A stretch of 11,025 bases of DNA. It comes from Candidatus Gastranaerophilales bacterium (GTDB lineage Bacteria; Cyanobacteriota; Vampirovibrionia; Gastranaerophilales; Gastranaerophilaceae). The stretch's first letter is position 1. Each line of letters begins with the position of its first letter. The notes under the pieces were generated by a model. It was not told the origin of the DNA, did no database searches, and saw only the letters and a program-made list of their open reading frames with translations. The DNA lies in NCBI GenBank assembly GCA_944325615.1, contig CALVAU010000164.1:1-11025 (forward strand). The letters are read 5' to 3'. The position numbers and the translations under genes were made by a program. Below are positions 1 to 6,669 of this stretch, piece by piece.

Positions 1-440
1 CTTACCATTTCTTCATCATGTTCCATTACGCCCTTCATAATTTCGTAGTAATTTCCTTTAATCGCCATAATTCTTCCGGAAAATACGTGTTGTCCGTTTT
101 CTCTATATAAAGCTTGGGGCTGGAAATTACATCTTGTTGTAAAACTGATTTTATGCCACAAAATGTTTACAATAATGACTGATTTTTGCGGGTCAATATC
201 AAGATATATGTTTTGAGTGGTGATATTTCTTGAAGCAAAAGCTTCTTTTAGGGTATCTACAACATCTTGTAAGTCTGACGCCATTCCAAGAAATATTTCA
301 TTAGTGTTCACTGTCGCATGTTGGTAATCCAAAAATTGCTTATACATATGAGTAGATACAAGTCCTACACGTTCTTGGATAAGTGCTGATTTTCTTGATG
401 ATGTTTCTGAGTTATCAAAGCTTTCGTAATTGTTCAACAA
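1..440 (-). CDS. Hypothetical protein, N-terminal part (runs off the left edge)
   Basis: An open frame on the minus strand runs from a TTG at 440-438 to the window edge with no stop, giving about 146 codons. The start is chosen because AAGGGG lies seven bases upstream, an in-frame TAA lies a little further upstream, and no ATG precedes residue 31. A second TTG follows immediately and could also serve. The protein begins (M)LNNYESFDNSETSSRKSALIQERVGL when read in short pieces. It has a polar, serine-rich first 20 residues, then an apparently helical stretch (residues about 20-70, including SDLQDVVDTLKEAF) and then alternating hydrophobic strands (NIYLDIDP, SVIIVNILWHKISF). No signal peptide, membrane segment or catalytic motif is visible in the part present. 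I do not recognise the family. It lies downstream of bioC on the same strand but has its own extended -10 promoter, so it is probably not part of the biotin unit. Confidence 0.75.
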   Translation of the reverse strand, partial: MLNNYESFDNSETSSRKSALIQERVGLVSTHMYKQFLDYQHATVNTNEIFLGMASDLQDVVDTLKEAFASRNITTQNIYLDIDPQKSVIIVNILWHKISFTTRCNFQPQALYRENGQHVFSGRIMAIKGNYYEIMKGVMEHDEEMV

Positions 441-463
441 TTTATTGCCCCTTAATTGCTTAA

Positions 464-472
464 ATTATACCA
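464..472 (-). promoter_or_regulatory. Extended -10 promoter of the partial hypothetical gene
   Basis: On the minus strand the sequence reads TGGTATAAT, a perfect extended -10 (TGn plus TATAAT). The predicted transcription start is near 457, about 17 bases before the TTG start, with AAGGGG between them. No good -35 is seen, which is normal for an extended -10. It implies that the gene is transcribed independently of bioFGC. Confidence 0.6.
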
Positions 473-491
473 TATTGTAATAATAAACATG

Positions 492-543
492 TATTTATGT
501 AAAGATTATATATTTTTTTTTTACAAATCTGAATACATAAATA
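492..543. repeat. 10-bp inverted repeat in the bioC downstream gap
   Basis: TATTTATGTA (492-501) and TACATAAATA (534-543) are perfect inverted copies separated by 32 bases that include a run of ten T. The 441-574 gap holds no other gene. The arms are almost pure A/T and the loop is long, so this is a poor intrinsic terminator. It may be chance in AT-rich DNA or a weak 3' structure for the bioC transcript. Confidence 0.3.
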
Positions 544-574
544 TATCTATTTATTTTTCTTTGGATAATAAAAT

Positions 575-1315
575 TTAGTCTAATTTTTTTGCAATTACTA
601 AAATAGGGGTGTAGGTAAGGGTTGTTTTTCTAAAGTTTTCTTTATATTTATCACAAAAATCCTTCACTTCAGACAATGTCCAACGACTTTTGGATAGAGA
701 ATTGACGCCGGTATTTTTCATGTGATAAAGCAATTCTAGTGGTGTTTTAAAATTCATAGTTTTTTTATAAGTTTCAAGTTTTAGAATTTCGTAATTTTTT
801 TCAAGAATTTCTTTTAACTCTTTTTCTGATTTGTAATCAAGAGATAGATTTGTAATTTTTTTAAATTCATAAAAGTTTTCTTTGGAAAATGTTGTAAAAG
901 CAAGAATACCGTCTTTATTCAATAGGTTTTTATACTTTAGAGTAACTTCGTCCAGATTTTTAAACCATTGAAACATCGCATTTGATATTATTAAATCGAA
1001 CTTTGAATTTGGAGCAATTTTTTGTGCGTTGCCCGCAATATAGGTGTAATTTTTAAGAATTTTATTTAGATATTTTTTTGATTTGTCGGTCAAATCATTT
1101 GCCGTATAGGATTTAAAATTGAGCTTTTCTTTAATCTGTTTTGTCAAAAGCCCAGTCCCGCATCCGAGTTCAAGAATTTTGTCATAATCTTTTTTTATAG
1201 AAGCGGTCTTATCTGCTAAAACTTCAGCTAAAAATTTTTGGACAATAGCGTTTTCATCATACTTGTCCATACTTTTTTCAAAATGTGATTTGATAATTTT
1301 AGGGTTGATTTGCAT
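575..1315 (-). CDS. bioC: Malonyl-ACP O-methyltransferase BioC
   Basis: SAM-dependent methyltransferase of 246 residues, the usual size for BioC. By family knowledge it methylates the free carboxyl of malonyl-ACP, so that fatty-acid synthesis enzymes in the cytoplasm can extend it to pimeloyl-ACP methyl ester. SAM motif I is ILELGCGTGLLT (residues 47-58). The N-terminus FEKSMDKYDENAIVQ matches the BioC style, in which a Phe/Tyr-rich helix precedes the core. SNAMFQWF (111-118) corresponds to the BioC SN..xQW motif after motif II. The C-terminal half carries the substrate-side insert typical of the family. The start lies 12 bases after the bioG stop with only a weak ribosome-binding site (AAAGCAG), so translation is probably coupled to bioG. 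Another class I methyltransferase is possible in principle, but the position behind bioF and bioG makes BioC likely. Confidence 0.88.
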   Translation of the reverse strand: MQINPKIIKSHFEKSMDKYDENAIVQKFLAEVLADKTASIKKDYDKILELGCGTGLLTKQIKEKLNFKSYTANDLTDKSKKYLNKILKNYTYIAGNAQKIAPNSKFDLIISNAMFQWFKNLDEVTLKYKNLLNKDGILAFTTFSKENFYEFKKITNLSLDYKSEKELKEILEKNYEILKLETYKKTMNFKTPLELLYHMKNTGVNSLSKSRWTLSEVKDFCDKYKENFRKTTLTYTPILVIAKKLD

Positions 1316-1327
1316 ATTATCTGCTTT

Positions 1328-1993
1328 TTAGTTTAATTCGGCTGCATTTACAATATCATTCCAGCTTTTGAAATTATAAAACGGAAAGTGTCCGCTTTCA
1401 AGTAATTTGTATTGAGCATTTTCTTGCCAGAAATTTATTTGATTTTGTGTCGGAATTATTTTATCATAACTGCTTATTAGTGCAAAATCATAAAATCTCT
1501 CGTATTTTAATTCAGTAGATTTTATTCTTTCATAAAGAGCTTTTAGTTCACTTTCGCGATTTTCAATACTACGTATGACTTGTGTTTTTTGATATGTTGA
1601 ATATTCTTCTTGTGTATTAAAAATGTTTTGATAGAATTTACCTTCAAGCCCTGTTTTTGCGTGTCTTAGAGTCAATAAAAACGGTTTTTGCGGAATGCCG
1701 AATTTATCATCTACCGGGTATGGAGTTCCGTTGATTGCGATTTTTTTGTCAAATTCAGGAAGAGTATTTTTTAATGTATAAGCTGTAAATACTCCCATAG
1801 ACCAAGTAATCAGATACTTTTCTGAATATTGTGGAATTTCTGGAAGCTGAGTAATTTCGTTATAATCAAATACGAATAAAACATCATAGTCTTCACATTC
1901 AAGAAATTCAAACGGTTTGTAATCAAAGCTCCAGCCTGCAAAAAATATTATGAGTTTATTGTTATTTTTTTTGTTAAGCCAATGGTATTGCAT
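1328..1993 (-). CDS. bioG: Pimeloyl-ACP methyl ester esterase BioG (DUF452 family)
   Basis: Alpha/beta-hydrolase of 221 residues. By family knowledge BioG removes the methyl group that BioC added, releasing pimeloyl-ACP for BioF, and so replaces BioH. What is seen: FFAGWSFD (17-24) is the conserved GW region near the oxyanion site; TWSMGVF (63-69) is the nucleophile elbow with catalytic Ser65; INGTPYPVDDKFGIP (87-101) is the DUF452 signature; SSYDKIIP (174-181) supplies the likely Asp177; and SGHFPFY (200-206) supplies His202. The triad is therefore complete. The gene starts inside bioF, overlapping its last 46 bases in another frame. A possible AAGGA sits about 12 bases before the ATG, further than ideal, which suggests coupling to bioF translation. 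The Gly-Trp-start N-terminus supports this ATG rather than an internal start. Confidence 0.9.
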   Translation of the reverse strand: MQYHWLNKKNNNKLIIFFAGWSFDYKPFEFLECEDYDVLFVFDYNEITQLPEIPQYSEKYLITWSMGVFTAYTLKNTLPEFDKKIAINGTPYPVDDKFGIPQKPFLLTLRHAKTGLEGKFYQNIFNTQEEYSTYQKTQVIRSIENRESELKALYERIKSTELKYERFYDFALISSYDKIIPTQNQINFWQENAQYKLLESGHFPFYNFKSWNDIVNAAELN

Positions 1994-3090
1994 AAATTTT
2001 CAAGATCCTTTTCTTCAATTTCTGTCGTAAGTGAAAGTCTAAGCCTTGAGGTTCCTTCAGGTACTGTGGGGGGTCTTATTGGAAGTGTAAAATATCCTGC
2101 ATCAAAAAGCCGTTTACAAATCTTTTCTGTGTCTGCGTTAGTTCCTATAATCACAGGAATTATATGGCTTTCGCTCCCGAGTTTTTTGCCAAGCTCAAGC
2201 ATTCTTTGTCGTTTTTCAAAAGTGTAAGGTAATTTATTTTCTATAATCCATTTTGAAAAAGCTATATTAATAGGTGGCAGTGCTGTTGAAAATATAAAAG
2301 ATCTGGCTTTGTTTATCAAATAATCTATTAAAGTTTTGCTGCCAGTCACGAATGCTCCCATAGAACCGATAGATTTGCCAAATGTGCCGACAATAAGGTC
2401 TATTTCTTTAGTTATTCCTAATACCTCAGATACCCCGAGTCCGTTTTCTCCGAAAACTCCAAATGCGTGAGCTTCATCCACCATTAACATACAATTATAT
2501 TTTTTCTTCAACTCAACTATTTTTTTTAGATTTGCAATATCTCCGTCCATTGAAAAAACGCTTTCAGTGATAATTATTGCGTTGTTATAGTTTTTGCGTT
2601 CACGTTCTAGCAGTTTTTCAAGGCTTTCCATATCGTTATGTACATATCTGAAAAATTTTGAATTAGACAATTTCATTCCGTCGATTATGCTGGCATGGTT
2701 GAGTTTGTCTGAAAAAATAACATCGTTTTTATCAACAATTGAGCTTGTAATTCCTACATTAGCGTGATATCCGCTATTGAATAAAAGAGCTTTATCTTTT
2801 TGAAATAATCTGCAAAGTAACTCCTCAAGTTCTTTATATACAGGCAAAGTCCCAGTTAAAAGCCTTGCAGATGCACTTCCGAATGAATACTTGCTTTTTG
2901 CAAAATCCAAAAATTCTTCCGTTATTTCTTTGTTATCCGCAAATCCAAGATAGTTGTTTGATGAAAGATTGAGAAGTTTTTTTTCGTTAATGTAAATGTA
3001 TTTTTGATCTTTAGCTTCGAAATCTTTTATATTTCTAAAGTGTGAATTAGCTTTTAAAAATTCAAGTTTTTCTGAATAATTGTCGTACAT
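1948..3090 (-). CDS. bioF: 8-amino-7-oxononanoate synthase BioF
   Basis: PLP-dependent alpha-oxoamine synthase of 380 residues, full length for BioF. It condenses pimeloyl-ACP (or pimeloyl-CoA) with L-alanine, releasing CO2, to give 8-amino-7-oxononanoate (KAPA). Recognisable motifs: SSNNYLGF (43-50) at the substrate entrance; GSASARLLTG (71-80); the stacking His132 in SDKLNHASI; ESVFSMDGD (176-184); VDEAHAFG (204-211) with the cofactor-binding Asp; and GTFGKSIGS (235-243), in which Lys239 forms the PLP Schiff base. It could in principle be the related enzyme 2-amino-3-ketobutyrate CoA ligase, but the bioG and bioC neighbours decide for BioF. It is the first gene of the biotin unit. There is no Shine-Dalgarno upstream: the 20 bases before the ATG are only A and T with one C, and a -10-like element sits six bases from the ATG. 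Confidence 0.95.
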   Translation of the reverse strand: MYDNYSEKLEFLKANSHFRNIKDFEAKDQKYIYINEKKLLNLSSNNYLGFADNKEITEEFLDFAKSKYSFGSASARLLTGTLPVYKELEELLCRLFQKDKALLFNSGYHANVGITSSIVDKNDVIFSDKLNHASIIDGMKLSNSKFFRYVHNDMESLEKLLERERKNYNNAIIITESVFSMDGDIANLKKIVELKKKYNCMLMVDEAHAFGVFGENGLGVSEVLGITKEIDLIVGTFGKSIGSMGAFVTGSKTLIDYLINKARSFIFSTALPPINIAFSKWIIENKLPYTFEKRQRMLELGKKLGSESHIIPVIIGTNADTEKICKRLFDAGYFTLPIRPPTVPEGTSRLRLSLTTEIEEKDLENLCNTIGLTKKITINS

Positions 3091-3096
3091 ATTTAT

Positions 3097-3125
3097 AATT
3101 TATGATAAATTTAGAGGATTGTCCA
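3097..3125 (-). promoter_or_regulatory. Candidate bioF promoter for a leaderless transcript
   Basis: On the minus strand TGGACA (3125-3120, five of six matches to the -35 consensus) is followed after 17 bases by TAAATT (3102-3097, four of six, TANNNT type). The hexamer ends six bases before the bioF ATG, so the predicted start of transcription is at or next to the A of the ATG. It overlaps the alternative minus-strand promoter in the 3118-3147 palindrome. Which one is used cannot be told from sequence. Confidence 0.35.
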
Positions 3126-3147
3126 GTTGTTTAAAATAATGTACAAT
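3118..3147. promoter_or_regulatory. Palindromic divergent promoter between bioF and the pseudopilin gene
   Basis: ATTGTCCA (3118-3125) and TGTACAAT (3140-3147) are inverted half-sites matching at seven of eight positions around a 14-base spacer. Each arm can act as a -35 for one strand and a -10 for the other. On plus, TTGTCC (3119-3124), 17 bases, TACAAT (3142-3147). On minus, TTGTAC (3146-3141), 17 bases, GACAAT (3123-3118). The two spacers are identical and optimal. The symmetry could therefore reflect two face-to-face promoters on the same DNA, a regulator operator, or both. A further TATAAT lies at 3163-3168, but it is too close to the pilin ribosome-binding site to be an obvious choice. 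Confidence 0.45.
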
Positions 3148-3184
3148 TGGGTATGAAAAAAGTATAATCAGAAGGAGAAGAAGC

Positions 3185-3874
3185 TTGACAAATGGTCTTA
3201 AATCCAAAATAAAGAAGAATTTTCTTTTCTTGGCTTTCACATTGCCGGAGTTCATCCTGACAATGGGAATTATTGGAATTGTCGCTTCTTTAACCTATTC
3301 CGGTTTGCAGCGTCATGCAGAGGAACAAAAAAGTGCGGTTGCAATTAAAAAAATATATTCAGTCTTATCTCAGGTTACTTTATATGTAATTAAAGATCAT
3401 GATTCTTCTGTTTATTGGGATTTGGAAGGGTATTCTCATGAAGCATCCCAAAAAGCTTTCAATTATTATGAACCTTATTTTAAAACTTTAAGAGTTTGTT
3501 CTAATGACCCTGGTTGCTGGAGATATCCGTCGTGGTATTTAAGCGGGTATCCGTACTTAAAAGAAACTGAATTTTACAATTATATGTTTACGCTTGCTGA
3601 TGGGATGAATGTAATTATTAATGTGTATCCGCCGGAAATTGTTATGAGGGATTTTGGCGTAAATGTCGATAGACCAACTGTTGTTTTCTTGGCAGATATA
3701 AACGGGGACAATCCTCCTAATACAATGGGAAAAGATATCTTTGCATTTGTTTTGCGAGGGGATGCTATTGTGCCAAGCGGTATGGATGATTCATACACCT
3801 GTAACGTAAAAAGTACGGGACTTACTTGTACGTCGAGAGTAATAAACGATAATTACGAGTTTAAATATTATTAA
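3185..3874 (+). CDS. Type IV pilin-like / type II secretion pseudopilin
   Basis: Protein of 229 residues with a class III (prepilin) signal. A basic leader of 17 residues ends in Ala17, followed by FTLPEFILTMGIIGIVASL (18-36). This gives a mature N-terminus Phe1 with Glu at position 5 (E22 of the precursor) and a hydrophobic assembly helix. Prepilin peptidase normally prefers Gly before the cut; Ala is a tolerated variant. The long helix continues to about residue 68, then a globular domain follows with four cysteines (105, 111, 206, 215) placed as two likely disulfide pairs. DINGDNPPNTMGKD (171-184) resembles the DxNG motif, possibly Ca-binding, of many minor pseudopilins. The start is TTG at 3185 with AAGGAG (3172-3177) seven bases upstream; the nearby ATG is out of frame. 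It is monocistronic, divergent from bioF and closed by a strong terminator. It may be a minor pilin or a pseudopilin; the sequence alone does not say which. Confidence 0.85.
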   Translation: MTNGLKSKIKKNFLFLAFTLPEFILTMGIIGIVASLTYSGLQRHAEEQKSAVAIKKIYSVLSQVTLYVIKDHDSSVYWDLEGYSHEASQKAFNYYEPYFKTLRVCSNDPGCWRYPSWYLSGYPYLKETEFYNYMFTLADGMNVIINVYPPEIVMRDFGVNVDRPTVVFLADINGDNPPNTMGKDIFAFVLRGDAIVPSGMDDSYTCNVKSTGLTCTSRVINDNYEFKYY

Positions 3875-3904
3875 AAAAAGAGCCTTTAATAAGGCTCCTT
3901 TTTT
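3873..3904. terminator. Bidirectional intrinsic terminator (pseudopilin / lysS)
   Basis: GAGCCTT (3880-3886), loop TAAT, AAGGCTC (3891-3897) form a perfect 7-bp stem. It has seven A on the left and six T on the right, so it gives a U-tract on either strand. It overlaps the pseudopilin stop codon and lies 16 bases beyond the lysS stop. It therefore serves both convergent genes. Confidence 0.9.
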
Positions 3905-3919
3905 ATTTAATCATTTGTT

Positions 3920-5422
3920 TTAATTGATTTTTTTCTTGAGTGTCGGGAATGCTATTACATCTCTTATTGACGGTGAATTTGTTAATAACATAACAATTCT
4001 GTCAATACCGATTCCAAGTCCGCCGGCAGGTGGCATACCGTGCTCAAGTGCGCAGATAAAGTCTTCATCAATTTCCATTGCTTCTTCATCGCCGTTAGCT
4101 TTAGCACGAGCTTGAGCTTCAAATCTCATTCTTTGATCTATCGGATCTGTTAATTCTGAGAATGCATTTGCAATTTCCCAACCGTTTACACGAGTCTCGA
4201 AACGTTCTGTTAATCTTTCATTATCTCTGTGAACTTTTGCAAGCGGTGATATGTCACGAGGATAATCAATGATGTGTACAGGTTGGATTAAGTGCGGTTC
4301 AACTTTTTCTTCAAAAATTAAATCAAGCACTTGTCCCCAGTTTTCGCATTCTGAAGCATCAATTCCGATTGATTTAGCTTTTGATTTTGCTTCATCAACA
4401 GTGAAAATGTTGTTAAAGTCAATATCAGTATATTCTTTAATAGCACCAAGCATAGTTTTTCTATCCCAAGGTGGAGTTAAATCAATTTCATTTTCACCGT
4501 ATTGAATTTTCATTGTGCCTAAAAGTTCTTGTGCTATTGATGATACAAGATTTTCTGTCAATACCATCATTTCGTTGTAATCAACATAAGCTTGGTACAA
4601 TTCCATCATTGTAAATTCAGGGTTGTGACGAATGTCGATACCTTCGTTTCTGAAACTTCTGTTAATTTCAAAAATCTTTTCTGAAAGTCCGCCAACCATA
4701 AGTCTTTTTAGATACAATTCCGGCGCAATTCTTAAATACATATCCATATCAAGAGTGTTATGGTGTGTGATAAAAGGTCTTGCATTTGCTCCGCCTGCTT
4801 GTGGGTGAAGCATAGGAGTTTCAACTTCTAAAAATCCTTGTTTTGTCAAATGTTCACGAATCTTTTGTATAATTTTGCTTCTCAATACAAAAGTTTTTCT
4901 TACATCTTCGTTCACAATCATATCTACGTATCTTTGGCGATATCTTGTCTCTACATCAGTTAGACCGTGAAATTTTTCAGGTAATGGCAAAAGTGATTTT
5001 GAAAGAATTTTTAAAGAAGTTGCCTTGATGGATAATTCTCCTCTAGGTGTTCTTCTTATTGTTCCTTTAAAACCGGCAATATCACCTATGTCTATTAATT
5101 TCAAAATCTTTAATTGATCTTCTGATAAATTTTCTTTATGTGAAAAAATTTGAATTTTTCCTGTTGCATCCATCAAATCAATAAACATTCCAGAGTTTCT
5201 AATTGCCATTACACGACCGGCAACAGAATATACATCCTCTGTTTCTACTCCAGCTTCAAGACTTTTATATTTTTCCTGTAAGTCAGCTGCGTTTATGTCC
5301 TTGTCAAATGAATAAGGGTATGGATTTACGCCTTTATCAGCTAAATCCGCAAGTTTTTGAATACGTGTTTGTCTGATTTGTTCTTTAGCCGAATTTGGCT
5401 CATTTGTTGTTTGTTGTGTCAT
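3920..5422 (-). CDS. lysS: Lysyl-tRNA synthetase, class II
   Basis: Class IIb aminoacyl-tRNA synthetase of 500 residues, full length for the bacterial enzyme. It activates lysine with ATP and charges tRNA-Lys in the cytoplasm. The N-terminal OB-fold that binds the anticodon covers about residues 65-140 (SVAGRVMAIRNSG, then FIDLMDATGKIQIF). The catalytic domain has motif 1 around KIREHLTKQGFLEVETPML (187-205), motif 2 around FEINRSFRNEG to HNPEFTMMELY (251-276) with the ATP-binding Arg, and motif 3 GLGIGIDRIVMLLT (467-480). ERFETRVNGWEIANAFSEL is the lysine-site segment. It is clearly LysRS rather than AsnRS or AspRS. The ATG at 5422 has AAAGGAA about ten bases upstream and an extended -10 (TGATAGAAT) at 5471-5463. 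It sits between two terminators, so it is transcribed alone. Confidence 0.97.
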   Translation of the reverse strand: MTQQTTNEPNSAKEQIRQTRIQKLADLADKGVNPYPYSFDKDINAADLQEKYKSLEAGVETEDVYSVAGRVMAIRNSGMFIDLMDATGKIQIFSHKENLSEDQLKILKLIDIGDIAGFKGTIRRTPRGELSIKATSLKILSKSLLPLPEKFHGLTDVETRYRQRYVDMIVNEDVRKTFVLRSKIIQKIREHLTKQGFLEVETPMLHPQAGGANARPFITHHNTLDMDMYLRIAPELYLKRLMVGGLSEKIFEINRSFRNEGIDIRHNPEFTMMELYQAYVDYNEMMVLTENLVSSIAQELLGTMKIQYGENEIDLTPPWDRKTMLGAIKEYTDIDFNNIFTVDEAKSKAKSIGIDASECENWGQVLDLIFEEKVEPHLIQPVHIIDYPRDISPLAKVHRDNERLTERFETRVNGWEIANAFSELTDPIDQRMRFEAQARAKANGDEEAMEIDEDFICALEHGMPPAGGLGIGIDRIVMLLTNSPSIRDVIAFPTLKKKIN

Positions 5423-5462
5423 AATTTGCTATTCCTTTTTTAGTTCTTAACACTACAATTAA

Positions 5463-5471
5463 ATTCTATCA
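5463..5471 (-). promoter_or_regulatory. Extended -10 promoter of lysS
   Basis: The minus strand reads TGATAGAAT: a TGn extension plus TAGAAT (five of six matches to TATAAT). It lies just inside the pilT terminator and about 40 bases before the lysS ATG. The -35 region (TTGTTC, 16-base spacer) is poor. The predicted start is near 5456, leaving a leader of about 33 bases that contains the AAAGGAA ribosome-binding site. Confidence 0.5.
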
Positions 5472-5493
5472 CAAACAAATATCTGAACAAATA

Positions 5494-5526
5494 AAAAGAC
5501 CTGTTTAATTTTATAACAGGTCTTTT
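5494..5526. terminator. Intrinsic terminator downstream of pilT
   Basis: AAAAGACCTGTT (5494-5505) pairs perfectly with AACAGGTCTTTT (5515-5526) around a 9-base loop. On the minus strand the stem is followed by a U-rich tail. It lies 22 bases past the pilT stop and separates the pilT operon from the lysS promoter. Its mirror form could also stop plus-strand transcripts, but no plus-strand gene ends here. Confidence 0.88.
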
Positions 5527-5548
5527 ATTATTATTATTTTATTGAACA

Positions 5549-6637
5549 TTATTCAGCAGAAACATTTGATTGATAATCAATCATACGTTTAAATTCATCA
5601 GGTCTTGATGTTTTTGAAAGTGCATCTTCAAGAGTTATGTTACCTGCTTTATAGTGTTTTGCAAGTGCCATTTCAAGTGTTTGCATACCCATACCTGTAT
5701 TCATTTGGATTGTAGAATAGATTTGAGCAGCTTTACTTTCACGAACAAGGTTTGCAATAGCAGGTGTTACAAGCATTATTTCTTGAGCCATTACACGGCC
5801 TTTTTTCTGTCCGTTAGGTAATGTCTTTGGAACAAGAGTTTGAGCAAATACAGCAACAAGAGAGTTTGCAAGCTGTACACGGATTTGTTGTTGTTGTCCT
5901 TCAGGGAATACGTCGATAATACGGTCGATTGTTTGTGAAGCTGATGAGGTGTGAAGTGTTCCGAATACCAAGTGACCGGTTTCAGCTGCTGTCAGTGCTA
6001 ATGAAATTGTTTCGTGGTCACGCATCTCACCTACGAGGATGATATCAGGGTCTTCACGAAGTGCTGATTTTAGTGCGTTTGCAAAAGATCTTGTATCCAT
6101 ACCTAATTCACGTTGGTGTACAATACTTTTTTTAGACGGGTGAACAAACTCTATCGGGTCTTCAATTGTTAGAATGTGCTCAGCTTTATTTTCATTAATA
6201 TAGTCAATCATCGCAGCAAGTGTTGTTGATTTACCTGAACCTGTCGGACCTGTTACAAGAATAAGTCCACGAGGTTTTTCTGCAACGATTCTTACGATTT
6301 CAGGCAAGCCCAACTGGTCGAATGAAGGTACTTTGTCGGTAATTGTACGGAAAGCTGCTGCGTAGTTACCTTTGTCTTTATAGAAGTTAACCCTGAAACG
6401 GCTTAGACCTTCAATACCGTATGAAAAGTCCAGCTCCCAATTCTGTTCTAATGTACGTCTTTGCTCATTTGATAACATTGGGAACAAAAGATTTTCAACA
6501 TCTTCTGGTGATAAGGGTTCCATATCTACACGTGTAAGCTTACCATCTATTCTTATAGCCGGTGGCAAGTTACTTGAAATGTGCAAGTCACTTCCGCCTT
6601 CTTTAACTAATTTTTCTAATAATTCTTCAATTACCAT
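5549..6637 (-). CDS. pilT: Type IV pilus retraction ATPase PilT
   Basis: Hexameric secretion-superfamily ATPase of 362 residues, close to the usual 345-375 for PilT. It sits at the cytoplasmic base of the type IV pilus, powering pilus depolymerisation, twitching and often DNA uptake. Motifs in order: an N-terminal PAS-like domain starting with GGSDLHISSNLPPAIRIDG (14-32); Walker A GPTGSGKS (130-137); Asp box TIEDPIE (157-163); Walker B IILVGEMRD (199-207); and His box HLVFGTLHT (222-230). AIANLVRESKAAQIYSTIQ (293-311) matches the PilT-specific AIRNLIRE helix needed for retraction, which separates it from PilB/PilF. The ATG has AGG six bases upstream. It is the second gene of an operon behind an uncharacterised 83-residue gene (32-base gap) and ends at a strong terminator. 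PilU is a possible alternative name, but the core motifs fit PilT better. Confidence 0.95.
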   Translation of the reverse strand: MVIEELLEKLVKEGGSDLHISSNLPPAIRIDGKLTRVDMEPLSPEDVENLLFPMLSNEQRRTLEQNWELDFSYGIEGLSRFRVNFYKDKGNYAAAFRTITDKVPSFDQLGLPEIVRIVAEKPRGLILVTGPTGSGKSTTLAAMIDYINENKAEHILTIEDPIEFVHPSKKSIVHQRELGMDTRSFANALKSALREDPDIILVGEMRDHETISLALTAAETGHLVFGTLHTSSASQTIDRIIDVFPEGQQQQIRVQLANSLVAVFAQTLVPKTLPNGQKKGRVMAQEIMLVTPAIANLVRESKAAQIYSTIQMNTGMGMQTLEMALAKHYKAGNITLEDALSKTSRPDEFKRMIDYQSNVSAE

Positions 6638-6669
6638 TTCTTACCTGCCTTTATTAAAGTTTATTATTA

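Noticed and set aside
492..543. The A/T-only inverted repeat as a real terminator for bioC
   Set aside because: The stem has only two G-C pairs or fewer and a loop of 32 bases, unlike the four clear terminators here; kept only as a weak repeat.
1982..2227. Plus-strand open frame of 81 codons inside bioF
   Set aside because: A low-complexity serine/leucine-rich translation, antisense to conserved BioF sequence; a shadow.
3118..3147. BirA operator upstream of bioF
   Set aside because: The ATTGT/ACAAT ends resemble BirA half-sites, but the outer span is too short (28 bases TTGT to ACAA versus about 32-34) and the inner AACC/GGTT bases are missing.
3580..3798. Minus-strand open frame of 72 codons inside the pseudopilin gene
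   Set aside because: Antisense to the well-supported pseudopilin, no ribosome-binding site or motif; a shadow.
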